From NCBI GenBank assembly GCA_016867255.1, contig VGKB01000039.1:1-6858 (forward strand): a DNA stretch of 6,858 nucleotides, in the 5' to 3' direction. How positions within the stretch are numbered: the stretch's first letter is position 1; the number at the start of each line of letters is the position of its first letter. This DNA is from Candidatus Moraniibacteriota bacterium. Its GTDB lineage: Bacteria > Patescibacteriota > Minisyncoccia > CAIUEV01. Of the stretch, positions 1-5,985 are shown one piece after another. Made by a program: the position numbers and the translations under genes. The notes beneath the pieces are model-generated. The model was not told where the DNA came from. It did no database searches and was given only the letters and a program-made list of their open reading frames with translations.

Positions 1-371
1 TGGATGAAAGGCAGAAGGATTGGCAGGATCGTTGCCAGCCAATAGCTTATTCCACTTTCTCCTTCCATAGAAATTTCTACGCTTTGCAATTTTTCCGACT
101 CTAGACCATAGTTTTTCAGAGTTTCTAACAGGGAAGATTCTTTTTCTTTAACCGCAGACTGTTTTTTGCTGTCTTTAAGTTCAATGGACAATTTTTCTCC
201 CGCGACGGTAATTTTTTTGACTTGATCGTTACGAATCTCCTCAACCAGACGCCCCAGAGAAATTTCTTCCGTTTTGTTAAAACTTTTTTCCGAATTGTAC
301 AAAGCGAACAATATTGATATTGAAATAAATATCAGAAAAATTGTGCCGAGATTTTTGATAAGTTTGTTCAT
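1..371 (-). CDS. ftsH: ATP-dependent zinc metalloprotease FtsH, N-terminal part (cut by left edge)
   Basis: FtsH is a membrane-anchored AAA+ zinc protease that extracts and degrades unassembled or damaged membrane proteins. Only the first 123 codons lie in the window. They encode a hydrophobic helix at about residues 9-25, then an extracytoplasmic FtsH_ext domain. This contains the typical stretch EEISLGRLVEEIRNDQVKKI (35-54) followed by a short strand (VAGEKLSIEL), and ends at about residue 108. A second hydrophobic segment (WLATILPILLPFI, 111-123) then begins and runs off the edge. The AAA and HExxH parts would lie to the left and cannot be seen. The ATG at 369-371 is the only sensible start, but it has no Shine-Dalgarno sequence; the bases before it belong to a heptad repeat array. 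The gene lies 92 bases after the secD stop on the same strand, which fits a membrane-protein export and quality-control cluster. The identification rests on the N-terminal region alone but is a good family match. Confidence 0.85.
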   Translation of the reverse strand, partial: MNKLIKNLGTIFLIFISISILFALYNSEKSFNKTEEISLGRLVEEIRNDQVKKITVAGEKLSIELKDSKKQSAVKEKESSLLETLKNYGLESEKLQSVEISMEGESGISYWLATILPILLPFI

Positions 372-375
372 AAAT

Positions 376-410
376 CTTATAACTTGTAACTTACAACTTG
401 TAACTTATAA
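376..410. repeat. Tandem heptad array, five CTTRYAA units
   Basis: Five contiguous 7-base units on the plus strand read CTTATAA, CTTGTAA, CTTACAA, CTTGTAA and CTTATAA. They vary only at the fourth and fifth bases, always purine then pyrimidine. The array fills the bases immediately upstream of the ftsH start. Similar AT-rich short-unit spacers are known to me from Patescibacteria genomes, but no function is established. It could be replication slippage, or could supply promoter-like boxes: on the minus strand the units contain TATAAG and GTTACA. Confidence 0.85.
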
Positions 411-473
411 CACAAGAGAATACAAAAATCTATTCTTTATTCTTATTGCCCGAATGTTACACGTTACAAGTTG
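394..473 (-). repeat. Inverted repeat able to form a 19-bp hairpin, secD-ftsH junction
   Basis: The 19-base arms are at 394-412 and 455-473. Read on the minus strand, CAACTTGTAACGTGTAACA pairs with TGTTATAAGTTACAAGTTG with one mismatch and one G-U wobble, around a 42-base loop. The secD stop codon (464-466) is inside the 5' arm, and the 3' arm is part of the heptad array. No run of U follows, so it is not a standard intrinsic terminator. It may protect the secD 3' end, cause pausing, or simply reflect two opposed copies of the same repeat. Confidence 0.6.
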
Positions 474-2170
474 CGTGATTGCCTTATCCCCCACCACCAG
501 CCCCTATCCTCTCTTTCGCTGAGGAAAAAATCAACAATAGTGCGGGTAACAATGATAGCGGTAAACATACTAAGCGCCACTCCGATGACTAAAGCAGTGG
601 CGAATCCCCGCACCATCCCCGTTCCAAGGAATATTAGCACAAAACAGGTGATTATAGTAGAGGCGTTGCCGTCGCGGATGGAAGGCCAAGCGCGGCGAAA
701 CCCCTCGGCTACGGCTAGAGATTTTTTCTTGCCTAAAAGCAACTCTTCCCGAATACGTTCAAAAACTAGCACGTTTGCGTCAACAGCTATTCCAATGGAG
801 AGAATTAAACCGGCGATTCCAGAAAGAGTTAGAGTGATTCCCAGCAATTTAAACAAAGTTACTAGAAGGAGAGCGTAAATTGAAAGGGCGATAACGGCGG
901 CAATTCCCGGCCAACGGTAAATAAAAATCATGAAAAAGGCCACAATCGCAAAGCCGACTAATCCTGCGATTAAGCTTTTATTGAGGGATTCTTTACCCAA
1001 GCTCGCCCCGACAGTTTGTTGATGGATTAAACTAATAGGAACCGGTAAGGCGCCTTCATTTAGACGTTGCTCCAATTTGCGGGCTTCTTCCGCGGTAAAA
1101 TCACCGCTAATAACGGCTTTCCCATCAGCTATTACTGCTTTAATCACCGGCATAGTGATAGGTTTACCGTCCAGGTAAATCGGCACGATTTTTTCTAAAT
1201 TTTTTTCGGTAATTGCTCTAAATTTTTCTTTGCCTTCTGAATCAAAAGTTAAACTGACCTGCGGCTCGCTTGTGTTGGGGTCAAAGACCGTGTCGGCTCT
1301 TTCCAGATTTTTGCCGGTGAGCCCGGTTTGCTTGTAAGGATCAAGAGAGAGGGCTTGCTCGTCGTATTCTTCGTTGATAGTAGTAAACAGGATGTGGGCT
1401 ATTTGCACTTCCTTGTCGTCTCCTTCCCCTCGTTCGTCAATTTTCTTGAGGATGTGGTAGCCGAAGTCAGTCTTTGTTAGCTCCGGCCAGACACCGCCCT
1501 TTTGGAATGCGGGGTTGAAAGCCGCTTCTTCAAATTCTTTTACCATAACGCCTTTTTTGAAAAAGCCCAAGTCTCCTTCATTTTCCTCAACGCTGGGGTC
1601 TTGGGAATTTTCTTTGGCCAGTTCGGCAAAACTCTTTTCATTTTTTTGCGCCTTCTCCAGAACGCTTTGCGCTTTGATTTTTTGCAGGGAGTTTCTCTCT
1701 TCCGCTTCTTTCTTTTGTTCTTCGGTCAATTTAACGTCCTCTTGGTTTTTGGGCTCCCTGAAGTCCAGGGTGGGAGTTTCACCGATCATAGTGATGGCTT
1801 TAGTCACGTCTTTGACTCCAGCCAGGGAAACCGTTACTTTGTATTCGTCACCGGTTTTTGAAGTCTGGACTATCGGTTCAGCAATGCCGAAAGCGTTCAC
1901 CCTTCTTTCAATTACGTCCCGTATCCCTTCTAAGCTTTCCTGGTATTGGGAGGCGTCAACTTGGGATAAGTCGGCTTGGTAGACCAAATATGTCCCCCCC
2001 TGCAGATCAAGCCCGAGACTGATTTTCATCTCGCTGATTTTTTTCCCGATCTCCCAACCGCCGATTTTAAAATAGGGCAAGCCGGGGAAGGCGATAACTA
2101 ATGCGATGATTGCTAAAGCCAGCACTGCGACCAACCTCCAAGTTTTAATAGAATTAATCAGAATAGGCAT
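464..2170 (-). CDS. secD: Protein translocase subunit SecD with an inserted parvulin domain
   Basis: SecD works with SecF in the cytoplasmic membrane, using the proton gradient to help pull exported proteins through SecYEG. Numbering is from the ATG at 2168-2170 (568 residues). A first membrane helix spans about 14-29, followed by the LGLDLQGG motif (52-59) and the start of the P1 domain up to TPTLDFRE (132-139). A parvulin-like insert occupies about 148-265. The P1 domain then resumes at GLTGKNLERA (283-292), with VSLTF (305-309), the ISGDFTAEEA region (354-363) and LPVPI (375-379). QQTVGASLGKESL (384-396) leads into five membrane helices. AVDANVLVFERIREEL (462-477) is the conserved TM4 motif, with D464 matching the functional Asp of E. 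coli SecD. An in-frame TTG at 2189-2191 would add seven residues and overlap the porG stop by four bases; neither start has a ribosome site. The gene follows porG closely and precedes ftsH. Its last two codons and stop (AAC TTG TAA) lie within repeat sequence. Confidence 0.95.
   Translation of the reverse strand: MPILINSIKTWRLVAVLALAIIALVIAFPGLPYFKIGGWEIGKKISEMKISLGLDLQGGTYLVYQADLSQVDASQYQESLEGIRDVIERRVNAFGIAEPIVQTSKTGDEYKVTVSLAGVKDVTKAITMIGETPTLDFREPKNQEDVKLTEEQKKEAEERNSLQKIKAQSVLEKAQKNEKSFAELAKENSQDPSVEENEGDLGFFKKGVMVKEFEEAAFNPAFQKGGVWPELTKTDFGYHILKKIDERGEGDDKEVQIAHILFTTINEEYDEQALSLDPYKQTGLTGKNLERADTVFDPNTSEPQVSLTFDSEGKEKFRAITEKNLEKIVPIYLDGKPITMPVIKAVIADGKAVISGDFTAEEARKLEQRLNEGALPVPISLIHQQTVGASLGKESLNKSLIAGLVGFAIVAFFMIFIYRWPGIAAVIALSIYALLLVTLFKLLGITLTLSGIAGLILSIGIAVDANVLVFERIREELLLGKKKSLAVAEGFRRAWPSIRDGNASTIITCFVLIFLGTGMVRGFATALVIGVALSMFTAIIVTRTIVDFFLSEREDRGWWWGIRQSRNL
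1376..1729 (-). other. Parvulin-type prolyl isomerase domain within SecD, apparently circularly permuted
   Basis: This stretch encodes SecD residues about 148-265. It contains a helix with FAELAKENSQDP (181-192), EGDLGFFKKGVMVKEFEEAAF (198-218) and TDFGYHILKK (234-243), all typical of PrsA/SurA-type parvulins. The strand that normally opens a parvulin, with the HIL motif, comes last here as EVQIAHILF (254-262) after a short turn (DERGEGDD). By comparison with Pin1, the expected active-site positions are filled by H259, D190, M209, F213 and H239, so activity is plausible. The order fits a circular permutation in which strand 4 is joined to strand 1 by a hairpin. The alternative is a whole parvulin lacking its first strand followed by a remnant of a second. 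Confidence 0.8.
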
Positions 2171-2187
2171 TGGATAATTTAAAAATT

Positions 2188-2769
2188 TCAAATTTGAGCG
2201 TAAGTTTCTTCCAACACTTTGTCAGTGATTCTCATTTTCTCTTCCCCGATTTTTTCCAAGAATTCCTGTCGGAGGACATCTTTCATTTCGTCCAATTTTA
2301 TTATTTCGGTTATTCGCATAAAATAGCCAATGATGGAAATGCTGGAGTGGACTTTGCCGTTGTTTTCCTTCACCCAGCTTTCGGCGTTTTGGCAATAAAT
2401 TTTGTGATGATCTTTAGCCAAGCTGTATTGGCTGTTAATTTCCTGAGGAGTCTTAGTTGTGTTGACTAGCAAAAAAATATCTTTACTGCGGCAGTCTTTC
2501 GCCACTTCTTCTTGGGCCAGGGCTTTTTCCTCCATTAGAATAATAAAATCAGGATTTCTAACTAAAGAGCGAATCAGTATTGGCTCAGTTGATATCCGCA
2601 CATAAGCTTTTACCGGAGCGCCCCTCCTTTCCGGTCCGAACTCCGGAAACGCTTGGATATGGTATCCGGAAGCTAAAGCCGCCTTGGCGATTACATTAGC
2701 AATTGACTTTACTCCCTGTCCTCCGATGCCGTGGATGCGGATGCTAAAAATTTTTTTATTGGTAAACAC
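2188..2769 (-). CDS. porG: 2-oxoacid:ferredoxin oxidoreductase gamma subunit (PorG-like)
   Basis: This 193-residue protein belongs to the gamma family (PorG/KorC/VorG) of CoA-dependent 2-oxoacid:ferredoxin oxidoreductases, which oxidise pyruvate or related acids to acyl-CoA and reduce ferredoxin. The N-terminus has GIGGQG (14-19), then FPEFGPERRGAPVKAYVRIS (41-60), the most diagnostic stretch and closest to pyruvate-type gamma subunits. NPDFIILME (72-80) follows, then a conserved strand-helix pattern to the C-terminus. Length is normal for the family. The subunit has no Fe-S or thiamine site; those are in the alpha, beta and delta subunits, none of which is in this window. The start is GTG at 2767-2769, 15 bases after the secF stop, with no in-frame ATG before the glycine motif. 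Its stop overlaps or closely precedes secD. It is therefore a lone metabolic gene inside a secretion gene pair. The substrate cannot be decided from this subunit alone, so the symbol is tentative. Confidence 0.8.
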   Translation of the reverse strand: MFTNKKIFSIRIHGIGGQGVKSIANVIAKAALASGYHIQAFPEFGPERRGAPVKAYVRISTEPILIRSLVRNPDFIILMEEKALAQEEVAKDCRSKDIFLLVNTTKTPQEINSQYSLAKDHHKIYCQNAESWVKENNGKVHSSISIIGYFMRITEIIKLDEMKDVLRQEFLEKIGEEKMRITDKVLEETYAQI

Positions 2770-2784
2770 GATAGTAATTAAGAA

Positions 2785-3672
2785 TTAAAATTGTCTTTTC
2801 TCCCACCAAACCAGTAGCGGGCTGGCGAGGAAAATTGAAGAATAAGTTCCCGCGGTGATGCCAATTATTAAAGCCAAAACAAAGTAGCGAATTGTTTCTC
2901 CTCCAAACAAAAACATTGCCATCAAAGTCAAGACGGCGGTGAAGGAGGTGCTGAGTGAACGAGCCAAGGTCTCATTAACGCTTTTCTCGGCGATTTGGCT
3001 AAAGGTTTCTCCGGTTGAACTTTTAAGTAAATTTTCTCTAATTCGGTCAAAAACTACAATTGTGTCGTTAACGGAATAGCCGAGAGTGGTTAAAAGTGCG
3101 GCGACAAAAGAAGTGTCAACTTCAACTCCAAAGTAATGTCCGATAATCACAAAGGCCCCCGTCAGGATTATTATGTCGTGGAAGAGAGCGATTACAGTAA
3201 CTGCTCCGTAAACCCAAGCGTTAATTTTACCAAATTGGGTAACCTTGCGAAAGGCCCAACTGACATAAAGCAAGATGAAGATTACTACTAATATTGTGGC
3301 GTAAAAGGTGGTGCGGCGAAGCTCTTTGCCGATAGTGGGCCCAACAGATTCAAAGCGTTTTTCTTCCCCTTTGCCTTCAAAGGCCTGGAGTATTTTTTGG
3401 TGGTCCGCTTCTTTTAGTTCGGGGGCTCTGACTAAAACGCCTTTTTCTCCGTAGGGTTGGATGTTAAATCCCTCAAAACCGAGTTCGCTAATATTAGAAC
3501 GGATAACCGCAATATCCGGTGTAGAATCTTGGTATTCGTATTCCAGGAGCGATCCGCCGGTAAAGTCGGTACCCATTTTTAGACCCCGGACAGCAAGCAT
3601 TACTAAACTTGAAGCAATCAAAAACCCGGAAAGAGCAAACCAAATTTTCCGCCAACGAATGATAGGCAACAT
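2785..3672 (-). CDS. secF: Protein translocase subunit SecF
   Basis: SecF is the partner of SecD in the proton-driven SecDF complex that aids late steps of protein export across the cytoplasmic membrane. The 295-residue protein has the usual bacterial length and six-helix plan. The first helix is at about 10-29, followed directly by GTDFTGG (34-40) and a short extracytoplasmic domain ending in VGPTIGKEL (110-118). Five further helices follow. HD (165-166) lies in one, and GYSVNDTIVVFDRIREN (198-214) is the conserved TM4 signature. The last helix carries AGTYSSIFLASPLL (274-287). The ATG at 3670-3672 gives a normal N-terminus, preceded only by a weak purine patch. It starts 32 bases after the upstream hypothetical gene. 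It is encoded before secD and separated from it by porG, the reverse of the usual secD-secF order. Confidence 0.95.
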   Translation of the reverse strand: MLPIIRWRKIWFALSGFLIASSLVMLAVRGLKMGTDFTGGSLLEYEYQDSTPDIAVIRSNISELGFEGFNIQPYGEKGVLVRAPELKEADHQKILQAFEGKGEEKRFESVGPTIGKELRRTTFYATILVVIFILLYVSWAFRKVTQFGKINAWVYGAVTVIALFHDIIILTGAFVIIGHYFGVEVDTSFVAALLTTLGYSVNDTIVVFDRIRENLLKSSTGETFSQIAEKSVNETLARSLSTSFTAVLTLMAMFLFGGETIRYFVLALIIGITAGTYSSIFLASPLLVWWEKRQF

Positions 3673-3704
3673 AAGTCCAGCCTAAAGGGAAAATATGAAT
3701 GAGT

Positions 3705-4850
3705 CTACTTTGCGAAACCCAGAGTGTAAAAGAGATAGTTTTTTAGAGAACCGATTCTTCTCAAAACATTTTCTTTGTTAGGCGCAATTTGAGACTGCCA
3801 ATTTATTTGCTCAATGTCCTTTTGGGCAACCGTTTGGCTTATGTTCCAGACAATGGTGTTGGAAAAAGGAAAATAGGCGGGGGGCTGCAAACGCGGATCA
3901 AGATTGCTCAGGCAGCAAGTAATAACTTTCCTGTTTTCTTTGCAGTCGGGCTTGAGAGGTTTTTCTTTAACCGCGACTACCGGCTGGGCGGGAAAGTATT
4001 TTGTGATTTCTTCCCGGCTTAAGCTGTATTTTTTATTAAGCCAGACAAAGAAATATTCGCCGTTTTTTTCTATGATGGTGCCGTTGGGGTGGTAGGATTC
4101 AAAATCAAATAAATTACCCTGTTTGTGTTGGTTTTTCCTTTGCTCAAACTCGTTCATCTGTCTTATGTCTTCCCATTTGTAGCCAAGTGATTCAAATATT
4201 TGGGGAGATTTGATTAGAAAAAGCTGCCGCCCGGATATAACAAAAACTCCCTTTCCGTCCGAAAGCAGAACCCCTTCGGGGTAGTTGATAATTACATTGG
4301 AATAATAAAGTGGGCTGTTTCCTTCGGCGCTGGGAGGGATTTCCAGTTGGGGAAAGTAAGTAGAAAATATTCTTTTGGTGGGAATGAGGAATTTGTCTTT
4401 GGTTCCCCGAAAAAGAATGTCTTTTCCTTCCCGGGTAACGCGGTCCGGCCAATTATTTAACAAAAAGGGCTTACCAAGTATTATGTTTTCCTCCACTGCG
4501 GCGAGACTATTGTTCAAGAAGAGATCGTTGATTGTCCCGCCAGTGGGGTAAAGGGCCGCTCTTGAAGTCTGAACCGCAGACAGAGAAGCCGAGACGGGTA
4601 AGTCGTTTGTGCGAGTTTTTACTTTGAGGCAAATGCTTTGCTCTCCCGGAAAATCAAGTGTTGTCCAGAAAACGTCATTCTCCCATCCGGATGTCGGCAT
4701 CGCGATTTCTTCCGTGACCGGTAAATTCTTTATCCACTTCCCACTTTGAGAAGGGAAGAACTTAAAATAAATGTAATAAGAACCCGTAAAGATAATCAGG
4801 ACAATCAGGAAGAAGAGAATCCATTTATTTAGTTTTGTATTAAGTGGCAT
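3705..4850 (-). CDS. Membrane-anchored extracytoplasmic protein with three internal repeats, function unknown
   Basis: I do not recognise this 381-residue protein as a characterised family. A short basic N-terminus (MPLNTKLNK) is followed by one hydrophobic helix at about 10-28 and no signal peptidase site that I can see, so it is probably an N-terminal anchor with the rest outside the membrane. Three divergent segments of about 35 residues start near 134 (WPDRVTREGKDILFRG), 190 (YPEGVLLSDGKGVFVISG) and 254 (HPNGTIIEKNGEYFFVW). Each goes on to a basic-aromatic strand and a segment such as LIKSPQIFESLGYKWED. This resembles the 'P-x-G-T-hydrophobic ... YLI-x-x-G-K-K-R-x-I' repeat I associate with many Patescibacteria surface proteins, but the match is from memory. 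The C-terminal 90 residues have C303 and C312-C313 and no clear motif. The start is the ATG at 4848-4850; no ribosome site is visible. It lies 32 bases before secF, so co-expression with the export genes is likely. Confidence 0.75.
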   Translation of the reverse strand: MPLNTKLNKWILFFLIVLIIFTGSYYIYFKFFPSQSGKWIKNLPVTEEIAMPTSGWENDVFWTTLDFPGEQSICLKVKTRTNDLPVSASLSAVQTSRAALYPTGGTINDLFLNNSLAAVEENIILGKPFLLNNWPDRVTREGKDILFRGTKDKFLIPTKRIFSTYFPQLEIPPSAEGNSPLYYSNVIINYPEGVLLSDGKGVFVISGRQLFLIKSPQIFESLGYKWEDIRQMNEFEQRKNQHKQGNLFDFESYHPNGTIIEKNGEYFFVWLNKKYSLSREEITKYFPAQPVVAVKEKPLKPDCKENRKVITCCLSNLDPRLQPPAYFPFSNTIVWNISQTVAQKDIEQINWQSQIAPNKENVLRRIGSLKNYLFYTLGFAK

Positions 4851-4899
4851 TCGGCGTATAAAAATTATTTAAAAGCTTCCCGCCTTTCGTATCTTTTTA

Positions 4900-4929
4900 C
4901 TTACTCTTTTCCTCGTTTCTTACTCTTTT
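4900..4929 (-). repeat. Short direct repeat AAAAGAGTAAG over the holin-like gene stop
   Basis: On the minus strand AAAAGAGTAAG occurs at 4919-4929 and again at 4900-4910, 19 bases apart. The first copy includes the last two codons and the stop of the upstream membrane protein gene. It is probably a small local duplication and adds nothing coding. The rest of the 4851-4919 gap shows no terminator and no convincing promoter. Confidence 0.5.
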
Positions 4930-5267
4930 TCTAACAAAAATCCCAGCGCATAGTTGGTTAAACTGATAACCAATACTCCCCAGAAGGCGCTAGCCAAACC
5001 CTGGATTGAAAGTTCGGGGATAAATAAAGCTACAAAAGACAGCACGGCCATATTCACCACGACGGTGAAAAGCCCAAAAGTTATAATAATTAATGGCAAA
5101 GAGATCAGGTTAAGAAAGGGTTTTACCCAGGAATTAGCGATTCCCAGTGCTAATCCTGCCAAGAGTAATTTCCAGACGCTGCCGTCAAAAACAATCCCCG
5201 GCACCAGATAGGCGGCGATCAAAATCGCCAGCGCGTTGATAACAATTTGAATGATAAGGCGGCTCAT
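4920..5267 (-). CDS. Phage holin family 4 / YvlD-like small membrane protein
   Basis: This 115-residue protein is made almost entirely of four membrane helices, at about 5-24, 33-47, 56-82 and 89-112. It carries the signature of the holin-4 superfamily (old DUF360, B. subtilis YvlD): LVPGIVFDGS (21-30), GIANSWVKPFLNLISLPL (42-59), then TFGLFTVVVNM (63-73). Length matches the family. Despite the name, most chromosomal members have no shown lytic role, and the cellular function is unknown; no endolysin or other phage gene is near. The ATG at 5265-5267 gives the standard N-terminus. It is preceded by AT-rich sequence with no Shine-Dalgarno site and by the hairpin that follows the tRNA. It may be read from the tRNA promoter. 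Confidence 0.85.
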   Translation of the reverse strand: MSRLIIQIVINALAILIAAYLVPGIVFDGSVWKLLLAGLALGIANSWVKPFLNLISLPLIIITFGLFTVVVNMAVLSFVALFIPELSIQGLASAFWGVLVISLTNYALGFLLEKE

Positions 5268-5280
5268 AATTTAGTTTTAA

Positions 5281-5345
5281 AGTTTATCAAGCTATTCAAA
5301 TTTAGACGAAATTCGCCTTGAATAAATTGATAAGCTTGATAAACT
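5281..5345 (-). repeat. Long bulged hairpin directly downstream of tRNA-Leu
   Basis: AGTTTATCAAGC at 5281-5292 pairs perfectly with 5334-5345, and TATTCAA at 5293-5299 pairs with 5318-5324. This gives 19 base pairs with a single 9-base bulge at 5325-5333. The bulged arm, read on the minus strand, looks like three imperfect 9-base units (TTATCAAGC, TTATCAATT, TATTCAAGG), so slippage may have made the bulge. The fold begins one base past the tRNA CCA end. There is no U-run after it, so it is not a classical terminator. It might guide tRNA 3' processing or separate the tRNA from the downstream message. Confidence 0.6.
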
Positions 5346-5346
5346 G

Positions 5347-5434
5347 TGGTGCCGCGGAGGAGAGTCGGACTCCTACGTCCCTAAGGGACACTAGCCCCTC
5401 AAGCTAGCCTGTCTACCAATTCCAGCACCGCGGC
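5347..5434 (-). tRNA. tRNA-Leu(GAG)
   Basis: An 88-base type II tRNA with the CCA encoded (5347-5349). The acceptor stem GCCGCGG pairs with CCGCGGC. The D arm contains GAATTGGTAGA with G18-G19 and a CTG/CAG stem. The anticodon stem CTAGC/GCTAG holds the loop TTGAGGG, with anticodon GAG at 5398-5400 reading CTC and CTT leucine codons. The long variable arm GTCCCTTAGGGAC is typical of leucine tRNAs. The T stem AGGAG/CTCCT encloses TCCGACT, where TTCGACT would be expected, so position 55 is C instead of the near-universal U. The discriminator base is A, as usual for Leu. Confidence 0.95.
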
Positions 5435-5446
5435 TCTTCAGTAATA

Positions 5447-5476
5447 AATGTAAAGGGATAAAAGTGTAAAAGTCAA
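5447..5476 (-). promoter_or_regulatory. Possible sigma-70-type promoter for tRNA-Leu
   Basis: On the minus strand TTGACT (5471-5476, five of six to TTGACA) is followed after 18 bases by TACATT (5447-5452, four of six to TATAAT). Transcription would start a few bases before the tRNA 5' end at 5434. The -35 box overlaps the ruvC stop codon. This is a pattern match only. Confidence 0.4.
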
Positions 5477-5976
5477 GTTAATGTTGTTTTTATATTTATA
5501 TTTTGCACTTTTAGCTGATGGGCGTGGCAGATCGCGATTGCGGCTGCGTCGGAAACATCGTCGGGCTGGAGAACCTTGGGCAGACCAAGGATAGTTTTTA
5601 CCATCCGCTGCACTTGCTCTTTTGGGGCTTTGCCAAAACCACTGACGGCTGATTTCACCTGAAGCGGAGTGTACTCAAAAATTTTAACTTTTTGTTTTTC
5701 CAGCGTTAAGAGGATAACTCCTCGCGCTTGGCTGACCGCTACGGCTGTTTTTTGGTTTTTAAAGAAAAAAATATCCTCCACTGCGGCCTCTCGGGGTTGG
5801 TATTTTTTAATTAATCGGGCAAGCTTTTTTTCAATGATTCGCAGCCGATAGCTAGTTCGGAAATGGGAGCTTGTCTGGATTGAACCATAACTAACCAAGC
5901 GAAATCTATTTTTCTCACTCTCCAGTAAAGCGTAGCCAACAATGGCAGTGCCGGGATCAAGCCCAAGAATTAGCAT
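5473..5976 (-). CDS. ruvC: Crossover junction endodeoxyribonuclease RuvC
   Basis: RuvC is the dimeric resolvase that cuts Holliday junctions during recombination and repair, working with RuvAB in the cytoplasm. The 167-residue length is normal. The N-terminal RNase H-fold strand LGLDPGT (4-10) carries D7, AVED (65-68) supplies E67, and the PDDVSDAAAIAICHAH segment (138-153) gives D140 and D143 with the same three-residue spacing as E. coli D138 and D141. The four catalytic acids are therefore intact. The loop around FFFKNQKTAVAVSQARG (70-86) and PLQVKSAVSGFGKAPKEQV (104-122) are also typical. The ATG at 5974-5976 is nine bases past the rnc stop, indicating one transcript. The last residues (KVQNINIKTTLT) are a variable tail. 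ruvA and ruvB are not in this window. Confidence 0.95.
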   Translation of the reverse strand: MLILGLDPGTAIVGYALLESEKNRFRLVSYGSIQTSSHFRTSYRLRIIEKKLARLIKKYQPREAAVEDIFFFKNQKTAVAVSQARGVILLTLEKQKVKIFEYTPLQVKSAVSGFGKAPKEQVQRMVKTILGLPKVLQPDDVSDAAAIAICHAHQLKVQNINIKTTLT

Positions 5977-5985
5977 AGGAAATTA

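Noticed and set aside
274..522. Plus-strand open frame across the ftsH start and the heptad array
   Set aside because: It covers the complement of ftsH, the repeat array and the secD end, and has no family resemblance.
471..878. Plus-strand open frame opposite the secD 3' end
   Set aside because: It is antisense to the conserved SecD membrane helices; its composition reflects the complement of hydrophobic codons.
1515..1982. Long plus-strand open frames (1502-1861 and 1515-1982) opposite the parvulin part of secD
   Set aside because: They mirror a strongly supported secD reading frame, have low-complexity Phe/Ser-rich composition and match no family.
4192..4452. Minus-strand frame inside the unknown membrane-anchored protein gene
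   Set aside because: It lies wholly within the 381-codon gene in another frame and looks like a shifted reading of it.
4851..4919. Promoter or terminator between the holin-like gene and the hypothetical gene
   Set aside because: No -35/-10 pair with reasonable spacing and no hairpin with a U-run could be found on the minus strand.
4920..5434. tRNA next to a holin-family gene as a prophage or integration site
   Set aside because: There is no integrase, no duplicated tRNA 3' end and no other phage gene; the holin-4/YvlD family is common on chromosomes.
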